A DNA stretch of 64,000 bases from Polynucleobacter sp. IMCC 30228 (GTDB taxonomy: Bacteria; Pseudomonadota; Gammaproteobacteria; Burkholderiales; Burkholderiaceae): the NCBI RefSeq assembly GCF_021395205.1, contig NZ_JAJVCS010000001.1, positions 310,001-374,000 of the forward strand. Direction: 5' to 3'. Positions 56,122 to 63,093 of the stretch are shown here, in pieces; the stretch's first letter is position 1; every line of letters starts with the position of its first letter. Both the position numbers and the translations under genes were made by a program. Under the pieces are notes generated by a model. That model was not told the origin of the DNA. It worked only from the letters and a program-made list of their open reading frames with translations, and made no database searches.

Positions 56122-56381
56122 CTTGGAATTTAGCTTATTCCAAATATGCCATTAAGGATGCTAAAAAACTATCTGCCGCAGGTCTTAAAGATAAAGCCCA
56201 AGACTTATTGGATATTTTAGAGGCAAACCCCCTCCAAAATCCGCCGCCTTATGAGAAGTTGGTTGGTGATCTAAAAGGGGCTTACTCACGCAGAATTAAT
56301 ATTCAACATCGCTTAGTTTATGAAATTTTGCGCAAGGAGAAGACGGTTCGAATCTTAAGAATGTGGACTCATTACGAATAA
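56118..56381 (+). CDS. yoeB: YoeB-family mRNA interferase toxin
   Basis: An 87-residue ribosome-dependent endoribonuclease toxin. The end YSRRINIQHRLVYEI...VRILRMWTHYE is the YoeB signature, with the His-Tyr pair near the C-terminus that matters for catalysis. GTG at 56118 overlaps the antitoxin TGA (GTGA); a GTG one codon upstream is also possible. Confidence 0.93.
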   Translation: MTWNLAYSKYAIKDAKKLSAAGLKDKAQDLLDILEANPLQNPPPYEKLVGDLKGAYSRRINIQHRLVYEILRKEKTVRILRMWTHYE

Positions 56382-56390
56382 AGTAGGCAT

Positions 56391-56483
56391 TGGTCTAAGC
56401 GTGGATGTAGGCATCCTCGGCCTTGGTCGATACCGCCCCGGGCCACCAAGAAACATCAAAACCACCTGCAGGAGATTTTTTTT
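56391..56483 (+). repeat. tRNA-Phe-tail cassette repeat, copy 4
   Basis: GGATGTAGGCATCC (anticodon-arm-like), CTCGGCCTTGGTCGATACC and then GCCCCGGGCCACCAAGAA (56433-56450) match the tRNA-Phe 3' part. A weak hairpin around ACCACCTGCAGGAGA and a run of eight T follow. It begins 10 bp after the yoeB stop. Confidence 0.88.
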
Positions 56484-56494
56484 GTGTAATTTGA

Positions 56495-56526
56495 TAGATT
56501 AGTGTTTTACAGCAGCCACTAATCTA
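56495..56526 (+). promoter_or_regulatory. Inverted repeat upstream of the MAPEG gene
   Basis: A perfect 10-bp inverted repeat TAGATTAGTG / CACTAATCTA with a 12-base loop ends 14 bp before the gene. It may be an operator or a hairpin in the mRNA leader. Confidence 0.45.
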
Positions 56527-56540
56527 ACGATAATTCTTAT

Positions 56541-57053
56541 ATGCTTACCAACAGCCAAAGCTACATTAGAAAAATGATGGTTTTGGGTCTTTTGACTTCA
56601 ATACTTATCATTTTATTTTCCTGGTGGGTTACGCCTCTTTTTCAATTTGAATTCATTGGAAATATTTCTGGGCGACTTAATGTGCTTTGGATAGCCATAA
56701 CAATTGGCCTCATACCAATTGTTGTCTTAATTGCCCGAGTGGCTTACTTAAGATTTTTTGGCGCCGCGATTGGAGGCGACCATTCGGATCCACAGGTAGA
56801 GCTCAATGTGAAGGTTTTAAATAACACTCATGAACAATTTTTACTTTTTTCAATTGCCCTGTTTGGATTAAGCGTGGGGTTGCCAAGTACGCATTTAGCA
56901 ATGCTAATCATTTTGGCAGTTGCTTTTAATATTTATAGACTCCTTTTTTGGTTGGGGTATGGCAAGAATCCAATTATGAGAGCGTATGGTTTCGCCACAA
57001 CTTTTTATAGCAACTTAATTTTGCTTCTACTTTCCGCTTTATTGATTATTTAA
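56541..57053 (+). CDS. MAPEG-family membrane protein
   Basis: A 170-residue protein with four hydrophobic segments (about 12-30, 44-65, 95-125 and 145-168). [15 protein letters not shown] and the [21 protein letters not shown] end match the MAPEG family, which includes glutathione transferases and eicosanoid enzymes. The bacterial substrate is unknown. It is the only gene of its cassette, flanked by repeat copies 4 and 5. Confidence 0.82.
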   Translation: MLTNSQSYIRKMMVLGLLTSILIILFSWWVTPLFQFEFIGNISGRLNVLWIAITIGLIPIVVLIARVAYLRFFGAAIGGDHSDPQVELNVKVLNNTHEQFLLFSIALFGLSVGLPSTHLAMLIILAVAFNIYRLLFWLGYGKNPIMRAYGFATTFYSNLILLLLSALLII

Positions 57054-57068
57054 TTAAAAGTTTAGTTT

Positions 57069-57138
57069 GACATCCTCGGCCTTGGTCGATTCCGCCCTGG
57101 GCCACCAAGAATTCTCGAAACCACCTGCGGATGGTTTT
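57069..57138 (+). repeat. tRNA-Phe-tail cassette repeat, copy 5
   Basis: GACATCCTCGGCCTTGGTCG, then ATTCCGCCCTGGGCCACCAA, then GAATTCTCGAAACCACCTG. The middle part matches the tRNA-Phe T arm and acceptor end with one T missing in the T loop. A hairpin AAACCA/TGGTTT closes it. Bases 57069-57127 are identical to 59889-59947 (copy 6). Confidence 0.9.
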
Positions 57139-57141
57139 GAT

Positions 57142-57522
57142 TTAAAGAAGATTAATTCCAAAGCTCTTCATTGCCAGGGCAAATAGGCCAAAGCAGATAA
57201 CCGTTGCTACAACACACGCACCCATCGTCAACCAGAATCCCAGCTTAGGGAGTAAATATGGAAATAAAAGAAACATCGGTAATGTTGGGATCACATACCA
57301 AAAGGTGTAATAGGCGTGATTAGCAATTTTCTCTTCAGGTTGGTTTTCTACATAGAGCCACACTAAAGTTAAAAGAGTCATCAGTGGCAATGCCGCAATA
57401 AAACCACCTAATCGATCACTACGTTTGGCAGCCTCAGAGATGAATACAATCATTCCGGCTGTTAAAAGATACTTTGTAATGATCCATTCATATGGTCCTT
57501 TGGCGTTAGAGGGTTGACCCAT
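57142..57522 (-). CDS. DUF3147 membrane protein
   Basis: A 126-residue protein with four hydrophobic segments. The segment KYLLTAGMIVFISEAAKRSDRLGGFIAALPLMTLL is the DUF3147 hallmark. Function is unknown. It lies 39 bp downstream of the Crp/Fnr gene on the same strand and probably shares its transcript. Confidence 0.78.
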   Translation of the reverse strand: MGQPSNAKGPYEWIITKYLLTAGMIVFISEAAKRSDRLGGFIAALPLMTLLTLVWLYVENQPEEKIANHAYYTFWYVIPTLPMFLLFPYLLPKLGFWLTMGACVVATVICFGLFALAMKSFGINLL

Positions 57523-57561
57523 TATAGGAATGTCGTTTAAAACGATAGCATCTAATCGGCA

Positions 57562-58167
57562 TCATTTTTTCTTTAGGAACTCCAAAGAGTTGGCTTGCCT
57601 CCTCATCAATCCTTCTTTCTCTAGTGAGGCAATTACTCTATATAAAGCCTCATGGGTAACGCCAATCTCTGAGGCCATAGATTTGAAATCAGACTGGAGC
57701 GTTAAGACACCATTTTTACCTTCAGTCTCGATGAGGTGGATTAGCTTACTTCGAATGTCTTTTAGACCTAAACGTTCTGATTGCGTTCGCAGTCGCATGA
57801 TCTCTTTGCTGAGTAGTTGCACCCATTTAAGTGAGAACTTGCTATCAGTCAGTGCGTCTCTTAAGTATTTAATTGGTAGCGTAATCGCTTGTCCGTCTTG
57901 AGTTGCAAAAGCATCGCAGTGATAAGCGTCTGACAATAAGCTCGCCTCACTTAAGAAGCCACCTTTGCATCTTTGTAAGGTGGTGGGTTCTCCATGGTTA
58001 CTGGTCCTAGTAAGAACAGCTTCACCGGAAACAATAAAAAACATGTATTCAGGCTTTTTACCTTGATGAAAAAGGTAATCACCTTTTTCAAAATGATAGG
58101 CATGACTTTGCCCCAGTAGCTCTTTAGGCAGGAGGTCCTTTAGCAGTTCAGGAATATAGATATCCAT
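57562..58167 (-). CDS. Crp/Fnr-family transcriptional regulator
   Basis: A 201-residue regulator with an N-terminal cyclic-nucleotide-binding-like fold (FEKGDYLFHQGKKPEYMFFIVSGEAVL, about 26-52) and a C-terminal winged helix (MASEIGVTHEALYRVIASLEKEGLM, about 162-186). The FNR iron-sulfur cysteines are missing, so it is not a direct oxygen sensor of that type. An ATGAT-N4-ATCAT palindrome abuts its start codon. It is divergent from the metal-binding gene at 58233 and may control that cassette. Confidence 0.88.
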   Translation of the reverse strand: MDIYIPELLKDLLPKELLGQSHAYHFEKGDYLFHQGKKPEYMFFIVSGEAVLTRTSNHGEPTTLQRCKGGFLSEASLLSDAYHCDAFATQDGQAITLPIKYLRDALTDSKFSLKWVQLLSKEIMRLRTQSERLGLKDIRSKLIHLIETEGKNGVLTLQSDFKSMASEIGVTHEALYRVIASLEKEGLMRRQANSLEFLKKK

Positions 58168-58181
58168 ATGATCTAAATCAT
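58168..58181. promoter_or_regulatory. FNR-like palindrome at the Crp/Fnr start
   Basis: ATGAT-CTAA-ATCAT, a variant of the TTGAT-N4-ATCAA family site. It sits directly before the regulator's ATG and 52 bp before the divergent HMA gene. Confidence 0.5.
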
Positions 58182-58232
58182 ACGCCCTTTAGACGATTGG
58201 CCCAATAATGAATCCATACAAAGGAGGCTGCT

Positions 58233-58505
58233 ATGGAAACAATTAATTTAACGGTAAGCGACATGACTTGTGACGCCTGTGTAAAGCAGGTGGAAAAAGT
58301 CATTAATTCAATTGCTGGGGTGCAGAAGGTTGAAGTAGACCTTGCCTGTGGAGCAGTTAAGGTTGTTGGCAATATCTCGCAACATGCGCAAGAAATTGTT
58401 GCGGCTTTAGAGGAGGATGGCTATCGAGCACAAGTGAGCACAGAGGCTTCTAATACAGAAAAAAGCGGTGCTTGTAAGAGTGGGTCAAGTTGTTGCTGTA
58501 ACTAA
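58233..58505 (+). CDS. HMA-domain metal-binding protein (CopZ-like) with Cys-rich tail
   Basis: A 90-residue cytoplasmic protein. The HMA domain has the MTCDACVKQVEK motif (metal-binding Cys13 and Cys16), as in copper chaperones. An unusual tail CKSGSSCCCN (81-90) adds four cysteines. AAAGGAGG lies a few bases before the ATG. It is the first gene of a three-gene plus-strand unit. Confidence 0.87.
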   Translation: METINLTVSDMTCDACVKQVEKVINSIAGVQKVEVDLACGAVKVVGNISQHAQEIVAALEEDGYRAQVSTEASNTEKSGACKSGSSCCCN

Positions 58506-58526
58506 ATAAATTAATAGGAAATCAAA

Positions 58527-58895
58527 ATGAAAACTGTAAATAAAATCGCAATCAGTGTTGCTACTGTCATGAGCCTTGGATTGGCCGTAGCCTATGCTCA
58601 GCCAGGACCAATGGGGAATGCGGGAAATGGCATGGGCCCAGGCATGATGCGCAGCCAAATGATGCAAGGTCAAATGATGGGGCAAAACGCCAACATGAAA
58701 ATTATGCGTGAGTTGATGACCCCATCAGAAAGACTTGCCATGATGGACAAGATGATTGATGCCAAGACAGTAAAAGAGCGTCAAGCAATTATGACCACTA
58801 CACATACAGAGATGGAAAAGCGCGCCAAAGAAAAAGGCATTACTTTGCCTGCAGGACATAGCCCCCAAATGATGTCCAGCAGAAACTGCGGATAG
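58527..58895 (+). CDS. Met-rich exported protein of unknown function
   Basis: A 122-residue protein with a signal peptide (cleavage near AYA^QP, about residue 24). The mature part is rich in Met, Gly and Gln (GPGMMRSQMMQGQMMGQ), then a helical region with TPSERLAMMDKMI. This recalls Spy/CpxP-like or Met-rich copper-binding periplasmic proteins, but no family is assigned. Confidence 0.7.
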   Translation: MKTVNKIAISVATVMSLGLAVAYAQPGPMGNAGNGMGPGMMRSQMMQGQMMGQNANMKIMRELMTPSERLAMMDKMIDAKTVKERQAIMTTTHTEMEKRAKEKGITLPAGHSPQMMSSRNCG

Positions 58896-58917
58896 GCTAT
58901 AAGGTGTTGTTAGTTGT

Positions 58918-58945
58918 TACAAGGCCACCTTCGGGTGGTTTTGTG
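58918..58945 (+). terminator. Intrinsic terminator after the Met-rich gene
   Basis: The stem ACAAGGCCACC / GGTGGTTTTGT with loop TTCG allows eleven pairs, two of them G-T, and includes the T run. Confidence 0.75.
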
Positions 58946-58968
58946 CGTTGAAGTTTCGGGAGATACAA

Positions 58969-59883
58969 ATGAATATGACTCACTACATGCAGTTACTTGC
59001 TGATAATCAGCCTTGGAATTTGTTGATCTTTATGGGTATTCCAATTGTGCTCGCTGAGACGCTGGCTATCACCGAGCTTTATATTTTATTTACACGTAAG
59101 TTTGATGGTTTTGTCTATCACCTAAACCGCTTTGCTGGCACTACCGTAGGCTTGTATTTCATTGGCATCATTGCTTACCTGATGACAACTGCTGTTTTGC
59201 CAATCACTAAGGCCGGTGAATGGCGCACAGTGATTGATGTGGTGGCGGTATCAACATATTTAATTGGTGGCTTGCCTTTAATTTGGATTGCCCTGCAAGA
59301 ATTTGGTTTTGTAAATAAAAGTCTTGATCAAATGGGTAAACTCAAGATTCATGCGATCTGCGTAGCTTTGTTCTTAGTTTTTGGGCACATTGCCATGGTT
59401 AGCGGAATGTTGGATCCATCTTTACTTGGCTATAAAGGCGCCGATACGCACCAGATGCACGGGGAGCAAATGCAACAAATGCATATGATGCATGCTGGTA
59501 ATAGCGCTACTCAAGATAACCGTATTGCAGTGGATTTTCCTGCGCCAATGAAAGAGCATATTTTGACGAATATGCGCGATCACTTGCAAACAATCTCTCT
59601 AATACAAGAGGTGATGGGCAAGGGACAATATGACAAAGCCGCACGGCTTGCAGAAGATCGTTTGGGTATGAATGCTCTCAAGCTACATGGGGCATATGAA
59701 AATTCTAAGTTCATGCCAAAGGGTATGCAAGAAGCTGGAACCGCTATGCATCGAAATGCCAGTAAGTTTGCAATTGAAGCTCAAAATACAGCAGCAACAG
59801 GCGATATCAAGCCCGCATTAATTGCGCTGGGCAATACAACACAAGCATGCGTTGCTTGTCATGCTGGCTACAAGGTGAAATAG
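58969..59883 (+). CDS. Four-helix membrane protein fused to a cytochrome c'-like domain
   Basis: A 304-residue fusion. Four membrane helices (about 16-41, 56-78, 86-110, 126-146) are followed by a Met/His-rich linker HQMHGEQMQQMHMMH (161-175). A helical domain (about 190-304) ends in a haem site CVACH (294-298), placed near the C-terminus as in cytochrome c'. GGGAG precedes ATG 58969. The linker suggests copper binding. The function is unknown; context with an HMA protein fits metal or redox stress. Confidence 0.78.
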   Translation: MNMTHYMQLLADNQPWNLLIFMGIPIVLAETLAITELYILFTRKFDGFVYHLNRFAGTTVGLYFIGIIAYLMTTAVLPITKAGEWRTVIDVVAVSTYLIGGLPLIWIALQEFGFVNKSLDQMGKLKIHAICVALFLVFGHIAMVSGMLDPSLLGYKGADTHQMHGEQMQQMHMMHAGNSATQDNRIAVDFPAPMKEHILTNMRDHLQTISLIQEVMGKGQYDKAARLAEDRLGMNALKLHGAYENSKFMPKGMQEAGTAMHRNASKFAIEAQNTAATGDIKPALIALGNTTQACVACHAGYKVK

Positions 59884-59888
59884 ATTAA

Positions 59889-59960
59889 GACATCCTCGGC
59901 CTTGGTCGATTCCGCCCTGGGCCACCAAGAATTCTCGAAACCACCTGAGGGTAGTTTTTT
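59889..59960 (+). repeat. tRNA-Phe-tail cassette repeat, copy 6
   Basis: Identical to copy 5 over 59 bp (59889-59947), then a diverged hairpin tail ending in six T. It begins 5 bp after the cytochrome fusion gene stops. Confidence 0.9.
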
Positions 59961-59997
59961 CTATTATGCTTAGGTAGAGATTATCTGGGATAAGAAT

Positions 59998-60543
59998 ATG
60001 AACCGCCGCCGGGCCTTACTTTGTCTATGCAGTATTGGGGCTTTTGGAATGAGTCGAGCCGCTCCACCAACAAGCAAAACCCTTGATGCAATTCCGCTAA
60101 AACAGCATGAGTTAGCAATGCGCGCAGCAATAGCTATGGCATTACAAAATCCCATGTATCCCTTTGGTGCAGTAATTACTAATGCGAGCAATGGAGCTAT
60201 CCTGGCTAAAGGCGTTAATACAACATACGAAAATCCGACTTATCACGGTGAAATAGTATGCATGAATAACTACGTCAGACAATACGGAAATATAAATTGG
60301 GGGAATCTTATTTTGTATACAACAGGAGAGCCATGCCCCATGTGTATGAGTGCCTTAATTTGGGCCGGAATTCAAGGCGTTGTTTTTGGAAGCTCTATAG
60401 GCATGATTAAGAGATCGGGCATTGATCAATTTATCTTTAGCGCAAAAGATATCAACAAGGGAGGCTTTAGCCAAACCCAGTTGTTGGGTGGCATTCTTGA
60501 GTCAGAGTGCGACGTACTATTTGCCAATCGAATACGAGCCTGA
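59998..60543 (+). CDS. Exported nucleoside/guanine deaminase-like protein
   Basis: A 181-residue cytidine-deaminase-fold protein. Zinc ligands are seen in YHGEIVCM (HGE at 83-85) and EPCPMCMSALIWAGI (PCPMC at 112-116), as in TadA and guanine deaminase. The N-terminus MNRRRALLCLCSIGAFG resembles a Tat signal, so the enzyme may act in the periplasm, which is unusual. It is the first gene after copy 6. Confidence 0.83.
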   Translation: MNRRRALLCLCSIGAFGMSRAAPPTSKTLDAIPLKQHELAMRAAIAMALQNPMYPFGAVITNASNGAILAKGVNTTYENPTYHGEIVCMNNYVRQYGNINWGNLILYTTGEPCPMCMSALIWAGIQGVVFGSSIGMIKRSGIDQFIFSAKDINKGGFSQTQLLGGILESECDVLFANRIRA

Positions 60544-60627
60544 CAAAATCTCACTGAAAAAAAGTAATTTCACTTTATGCCAATACTTTAGAATCAAATA
60601 TTGGTGTAATTAACAGGGTGAACAGAG

Positions 60628-61128
60628 TTGAATATTCTTCGGATTTCTAAAATTATCATTTGCCTGTCGCTCTCTAATTTCGCTCTTTTAGTCTGCTTGA
60701 ATAATCTGGCGGACTACGGCTCTAATTACGCTTTTGTTCGGCACACCCTTTCTATGGATACTGTTTTTCCAGATAATACTTTGAGGTACCGGGCTATTCT
60801 TGATCCCTTCGTTTGGAGTCTTGCTTATGGATTAATCATATTTGCCGAGTTTTTAACGGGCCTTCTGTTGTTAATAGGCGCTATTGGCCTACTCAAAAAT
60901 ATGAATTCCCCGTTGGCATTTAATAGGGCCAAAAATTGGATTTATCTTGGTTGCTTGACTGGTTTTTTGCTGTGGTTTTTTGGTTTTATTGTTGTTGGTG
61001 GTGAATGGTTTTGTATGTGGCAATCCGAGAAGTGGAATGGTGTAGAAGCAGCTTTTCGTTTTGTTGTCCTTATTATGTTTACATTACTATTTACCGCAAT
61101 GCCTGAATCTGAAAACGCTAAGAAATAG
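60628..61128 (+). CDS. DUF2165 membrane protein
   Basis: A 166-residue protein with four hydrophobic segments. NNLADYGSNYAFVRHTLSMDTVFPD and the GGEWFCMWQSEKWNG segment near the end match DUF2165. Function is unknown. The start is TTG 60628, with AGGGTG 7 bases upstream. Confidence 0.82.
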   Translation: MNILRISKIIICLSLSNFALLVCLNNLADYGSNYAFVRHTLSMDTVFPDNTLRYRAILDPFVWSLAYGLIIFAEFLTGLLLLIGAIGLLKNMNSPLAFNRAKNWIYLGCLTGFLLWFFGFIVVGGEWFCMWQSEKWNGVEAAFRFVVLIMFTLLFTAMPESENAKK

Positions 61129-61200
61129 AGTAAGACATCTTTGGCATTCCTTTTTAGTTGTGATACCTTTACATATCGAAGACTACTTGAGGGTTTAGGG

Positions 61201-61587
61201 ATGCTTAAAGAAAAATTAAAGATGTTTATAACCCCTTTTTGCGAAGCTTCACCTGCGTGCTTGCTCGTCATGGTTGAGGGTAATATTTGGTTGGCAACTA
61301 TAGGGCATCTTCAAAAGGCAGTAGAGACCGGTTTTATTACGGGTGCTGGTGTTCTGTTTCTTTCCATATTTACGCAACGTTGGCTTGGCAATAAATATGT
61401 GGTGGCTGGTATTACTGGGGGCATGTGCTTTATAGCTGACTATTATGTCCACCCAAGTCACTATAGCGGGGTAACTACAGAAGCATTCATAACGGGCGCT
61501 TTTACCGCTTTAATTTCTTTAGCCTTAAATGAACTTGGCAAGAAAATTTTTCTACATTTACGAGATCATTCTTCAAGCATTGATTAA
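61201..61587 (+). CDS. Uncharacterised membrane protein
   Basis: A 128-residue protein with three hydrophobic segments (about 45-60, 66-90, 95-115). HPSHYSGVTTEAFITGAFTALIS near the end is its most distinctive stretch. I do not recognise a family. GAGGG (61189-61193) supports ATG 61201 over a longer frame from 61141. Confidence 0.6.
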   Translation: MLKEKLKMFITPFCEASPACLLVMVEGNIWLATIGHLQKAVETGFITGAGVLFLSIFTQRWLGNKYVVAGITGGMCFIADYYVHPSHYSGVTTEAFITGAFTALISLALNELGKKIFLHLRDHSSSID

Positions 61588-61615
61588 AAGAATCTAGAAT
61601 TTTATGGCTTAACTC

Positions 61616-61677
61616 AGGCACCTCGGCACTGTTTAATGCCACGCTGGCCTCCCAAAACCTTCTTCAAGTAAATTTTT
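61616..61677 (+). repeat. Decayed tRNA-Phe-tail repeat (tentative)
   Basis: GGCACCTCGGCACTG, then CCACGCTGGCCTCCCAAAACC, resembles copy 4 (GGCATCCTCGGCCTTGG, then CCCGGGCCACCAAG) with many changes. It lies between two genes, where a cassette junction is expected. Confidence 0.4.
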
Positions 61678-61717
61678 AACTTGGCTGTTGTTTATAGTTG
61701 TAGTAAGGTGATGCTTG

Positions 61718-62290
61718 ATGATGAGCAGAATATATTCAAATTGGGTTTATGGCGGCCTCTTGGCCGGATTGCTCATGCTTCTGTTGATGCCACTACTAAC
61801 TTTAGGCTGGCCAACCGAACTGAAGCTTTTCTATTTAACCCTACCTGTCTACATGCTGCACCAGTATGAAGAGTGGGATGATGATCGTTTCAGGATATTT
61901 ATTAATAATCATCTGGGGCACGGCAAGAACCTCTTAACTCATAAAGCAGGTTTTGTAATCAATATTTTTGGAGTGTGGGGAGTTATTGCTATTTCTCTTT
62001 ATCTGGCTTTTTATGTAAATCAAGGCTATGGATTAATAGCCACTTATCTTGTTTTAGTAAATGCGTTGGTTCATATTTTGGCCGGATTCGTTCTACGCTC
62101 CTACAACCCTGGGCTTATTACCGCAATTGTTTTATTCATGCCCTTGGGCTTTTATACAATTTATCGGGAAAATGCGCATAGTGATGACGCCTTTCAATAT
62201 TTTGGAATTACTATAGCCATATTGATACATGTGAGCATAATCTGGCATCTACTAAGAAGACGAAAACAACTCACCAAGAATTTTAAATAA
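61718..62290 (+). CDS. HXXEE-domain membrane protein
   Basis: A 190-residue protein with about five hydrophobic segments. The motif HQYEE (48-52) at the end of a helix and VNALVHI (114-120) define the HXXEE family, of unknown and probably enzymatic membrane function. Start ATG 61718 has AAGG 9 bases upstream. It is the last gene of the array. Confidence 0.75.
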   Translation: MMSRIYSNWVYGGLLAGLLMLLLMPLLTLGWPTELKLFYLTLPVYMLHQYEEWDDDRFRIFINNHLGHGKNLLTHKAGFVINIFGVWGVIAISLYLAFYVNQGYGLIATYLVLVNALVHILAGFVLRSYNPGLITAIVLFMPLGFYTIYRENAHSDDAFQYFGITIAILIHVSIIWHLLRRRKQLTKNFK

Positions 62291-62296
62291 GGCTAG

Positions 62297-62343
62297 AGTC
62301 AGGCATTCTCGTTCCTGATCGATGCTGCGCCAAGACCAGAAGC
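62297..62343 (+). repeat. Decayed tRNA-Phe-tail repeat at the array end
   Basis: AGGCATTCTCGTTCCTGATCG, then ATGCTGCGCCAAGACCAGAA, aligns to copy 4 (AGGCATCCTCGGCCTTGGTCG, then ATACCGCCCCGGGCCACCAA) with about two thirds identity by eye. It is the last detectable copy. No gene is seen in 62344-62481. Confidence 0.55.
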
Positions 62344-62481
62344 ATTAAATCACTTGAATTTGTGGGCTAGCTAAGCATAATAAATAACAAGATGAAATAT
62401 CGCCAAAATGAAAATAAGTCAGCATATAGAGTAAATTAATAGTCATCGGTCAATAAAGTCAACTGCCTTGCTTTCCCGTAA

Positions 62482-62979
62482 ATGCGAAAACTACTACCCA
62501 AATTAATTATTGCCAGGCTCATTTTGGTATTTAGCATCACCATGCCCGGACCGGCAATGGCAATTGAGATTGGTCAAACATTGCCCTTACAAAAAATTCA
62601 AACCTTAGACGGGACCTATTTTGAAGTTCCCAAAAATAATACCAAAAACACCTTAATTCAATTGTGGGCATCATGGTGTCCATTTTGCCAACGTCAAAAC
62701 ACCTACTTAGAAAACTTTACTAAACGAATACCTCCTGGGTCAATGCATATTATTACTATTTCAATTGATAAAACGCCAGTAATTGCCAAGGAATATATGC
62801 GCAAACACCGCTATACCTTTTCGGCGGCAATGATGACGCCAGAACTAAGCCAAGCCATTGGGAAAATTCGCGGAGTGCCGGTATTGTTAATCCTAGATTC
62901 TAAAAATAAGCTAATTTATAAAGAAATTGGCGAAGTTTTTGAAGAGGATTTTGCTGAATTAAGTAAATATGCGAAATGA
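62482..62979 (+). CDS. TlpA/ResA-like exported thioredoxin
   Basis: A 165-residue periplasmic thioredoxin-fold protein. The signal peptide ends near PAMA^IEIGQ. The active site is WASWCPFCQ (CPFC at 66-69), and the cis-Pro loop is IRGVPVLLIL. Such proteins reduce apocytochromes or other periplasmic disulfides. It may belong to the older chromosome beyond the cassette array. Confidence 0.85.
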   Translation: MRKLLPKLIIARLILVFSITMPGPAMAIEIGQTLPLQKIQTLDGTYFEVPKNNTKNTLIQLWASWCPFCQRQNTYLENFTKRIPPGSMHIITISIDKTPVIAKEYMRKHRYTFSAAMMTPELSQAIGKIRGVPVLLILDSKNKLIYKEIGEVFEEDFAELSKYAK

Positions 62980-63093
62980 TGCGGCTAATATAATACTTTT
63001 AGGCAAACCAAGCGCATTGTAGTATAGTAATTGCTCAGCATTACACTGAATCCCCCCAAGAATTTAAATTACTAATTTTAAGAAAGTTTATTT

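Noticed and set aside
61141..61200. Longer start (TTG 61141) for the uncharacterised membrane protein
   Set aside because: No ribosome-binding site precedes it, while GAGGG supports ATG 61201; the upstream part may be decayed repeat.
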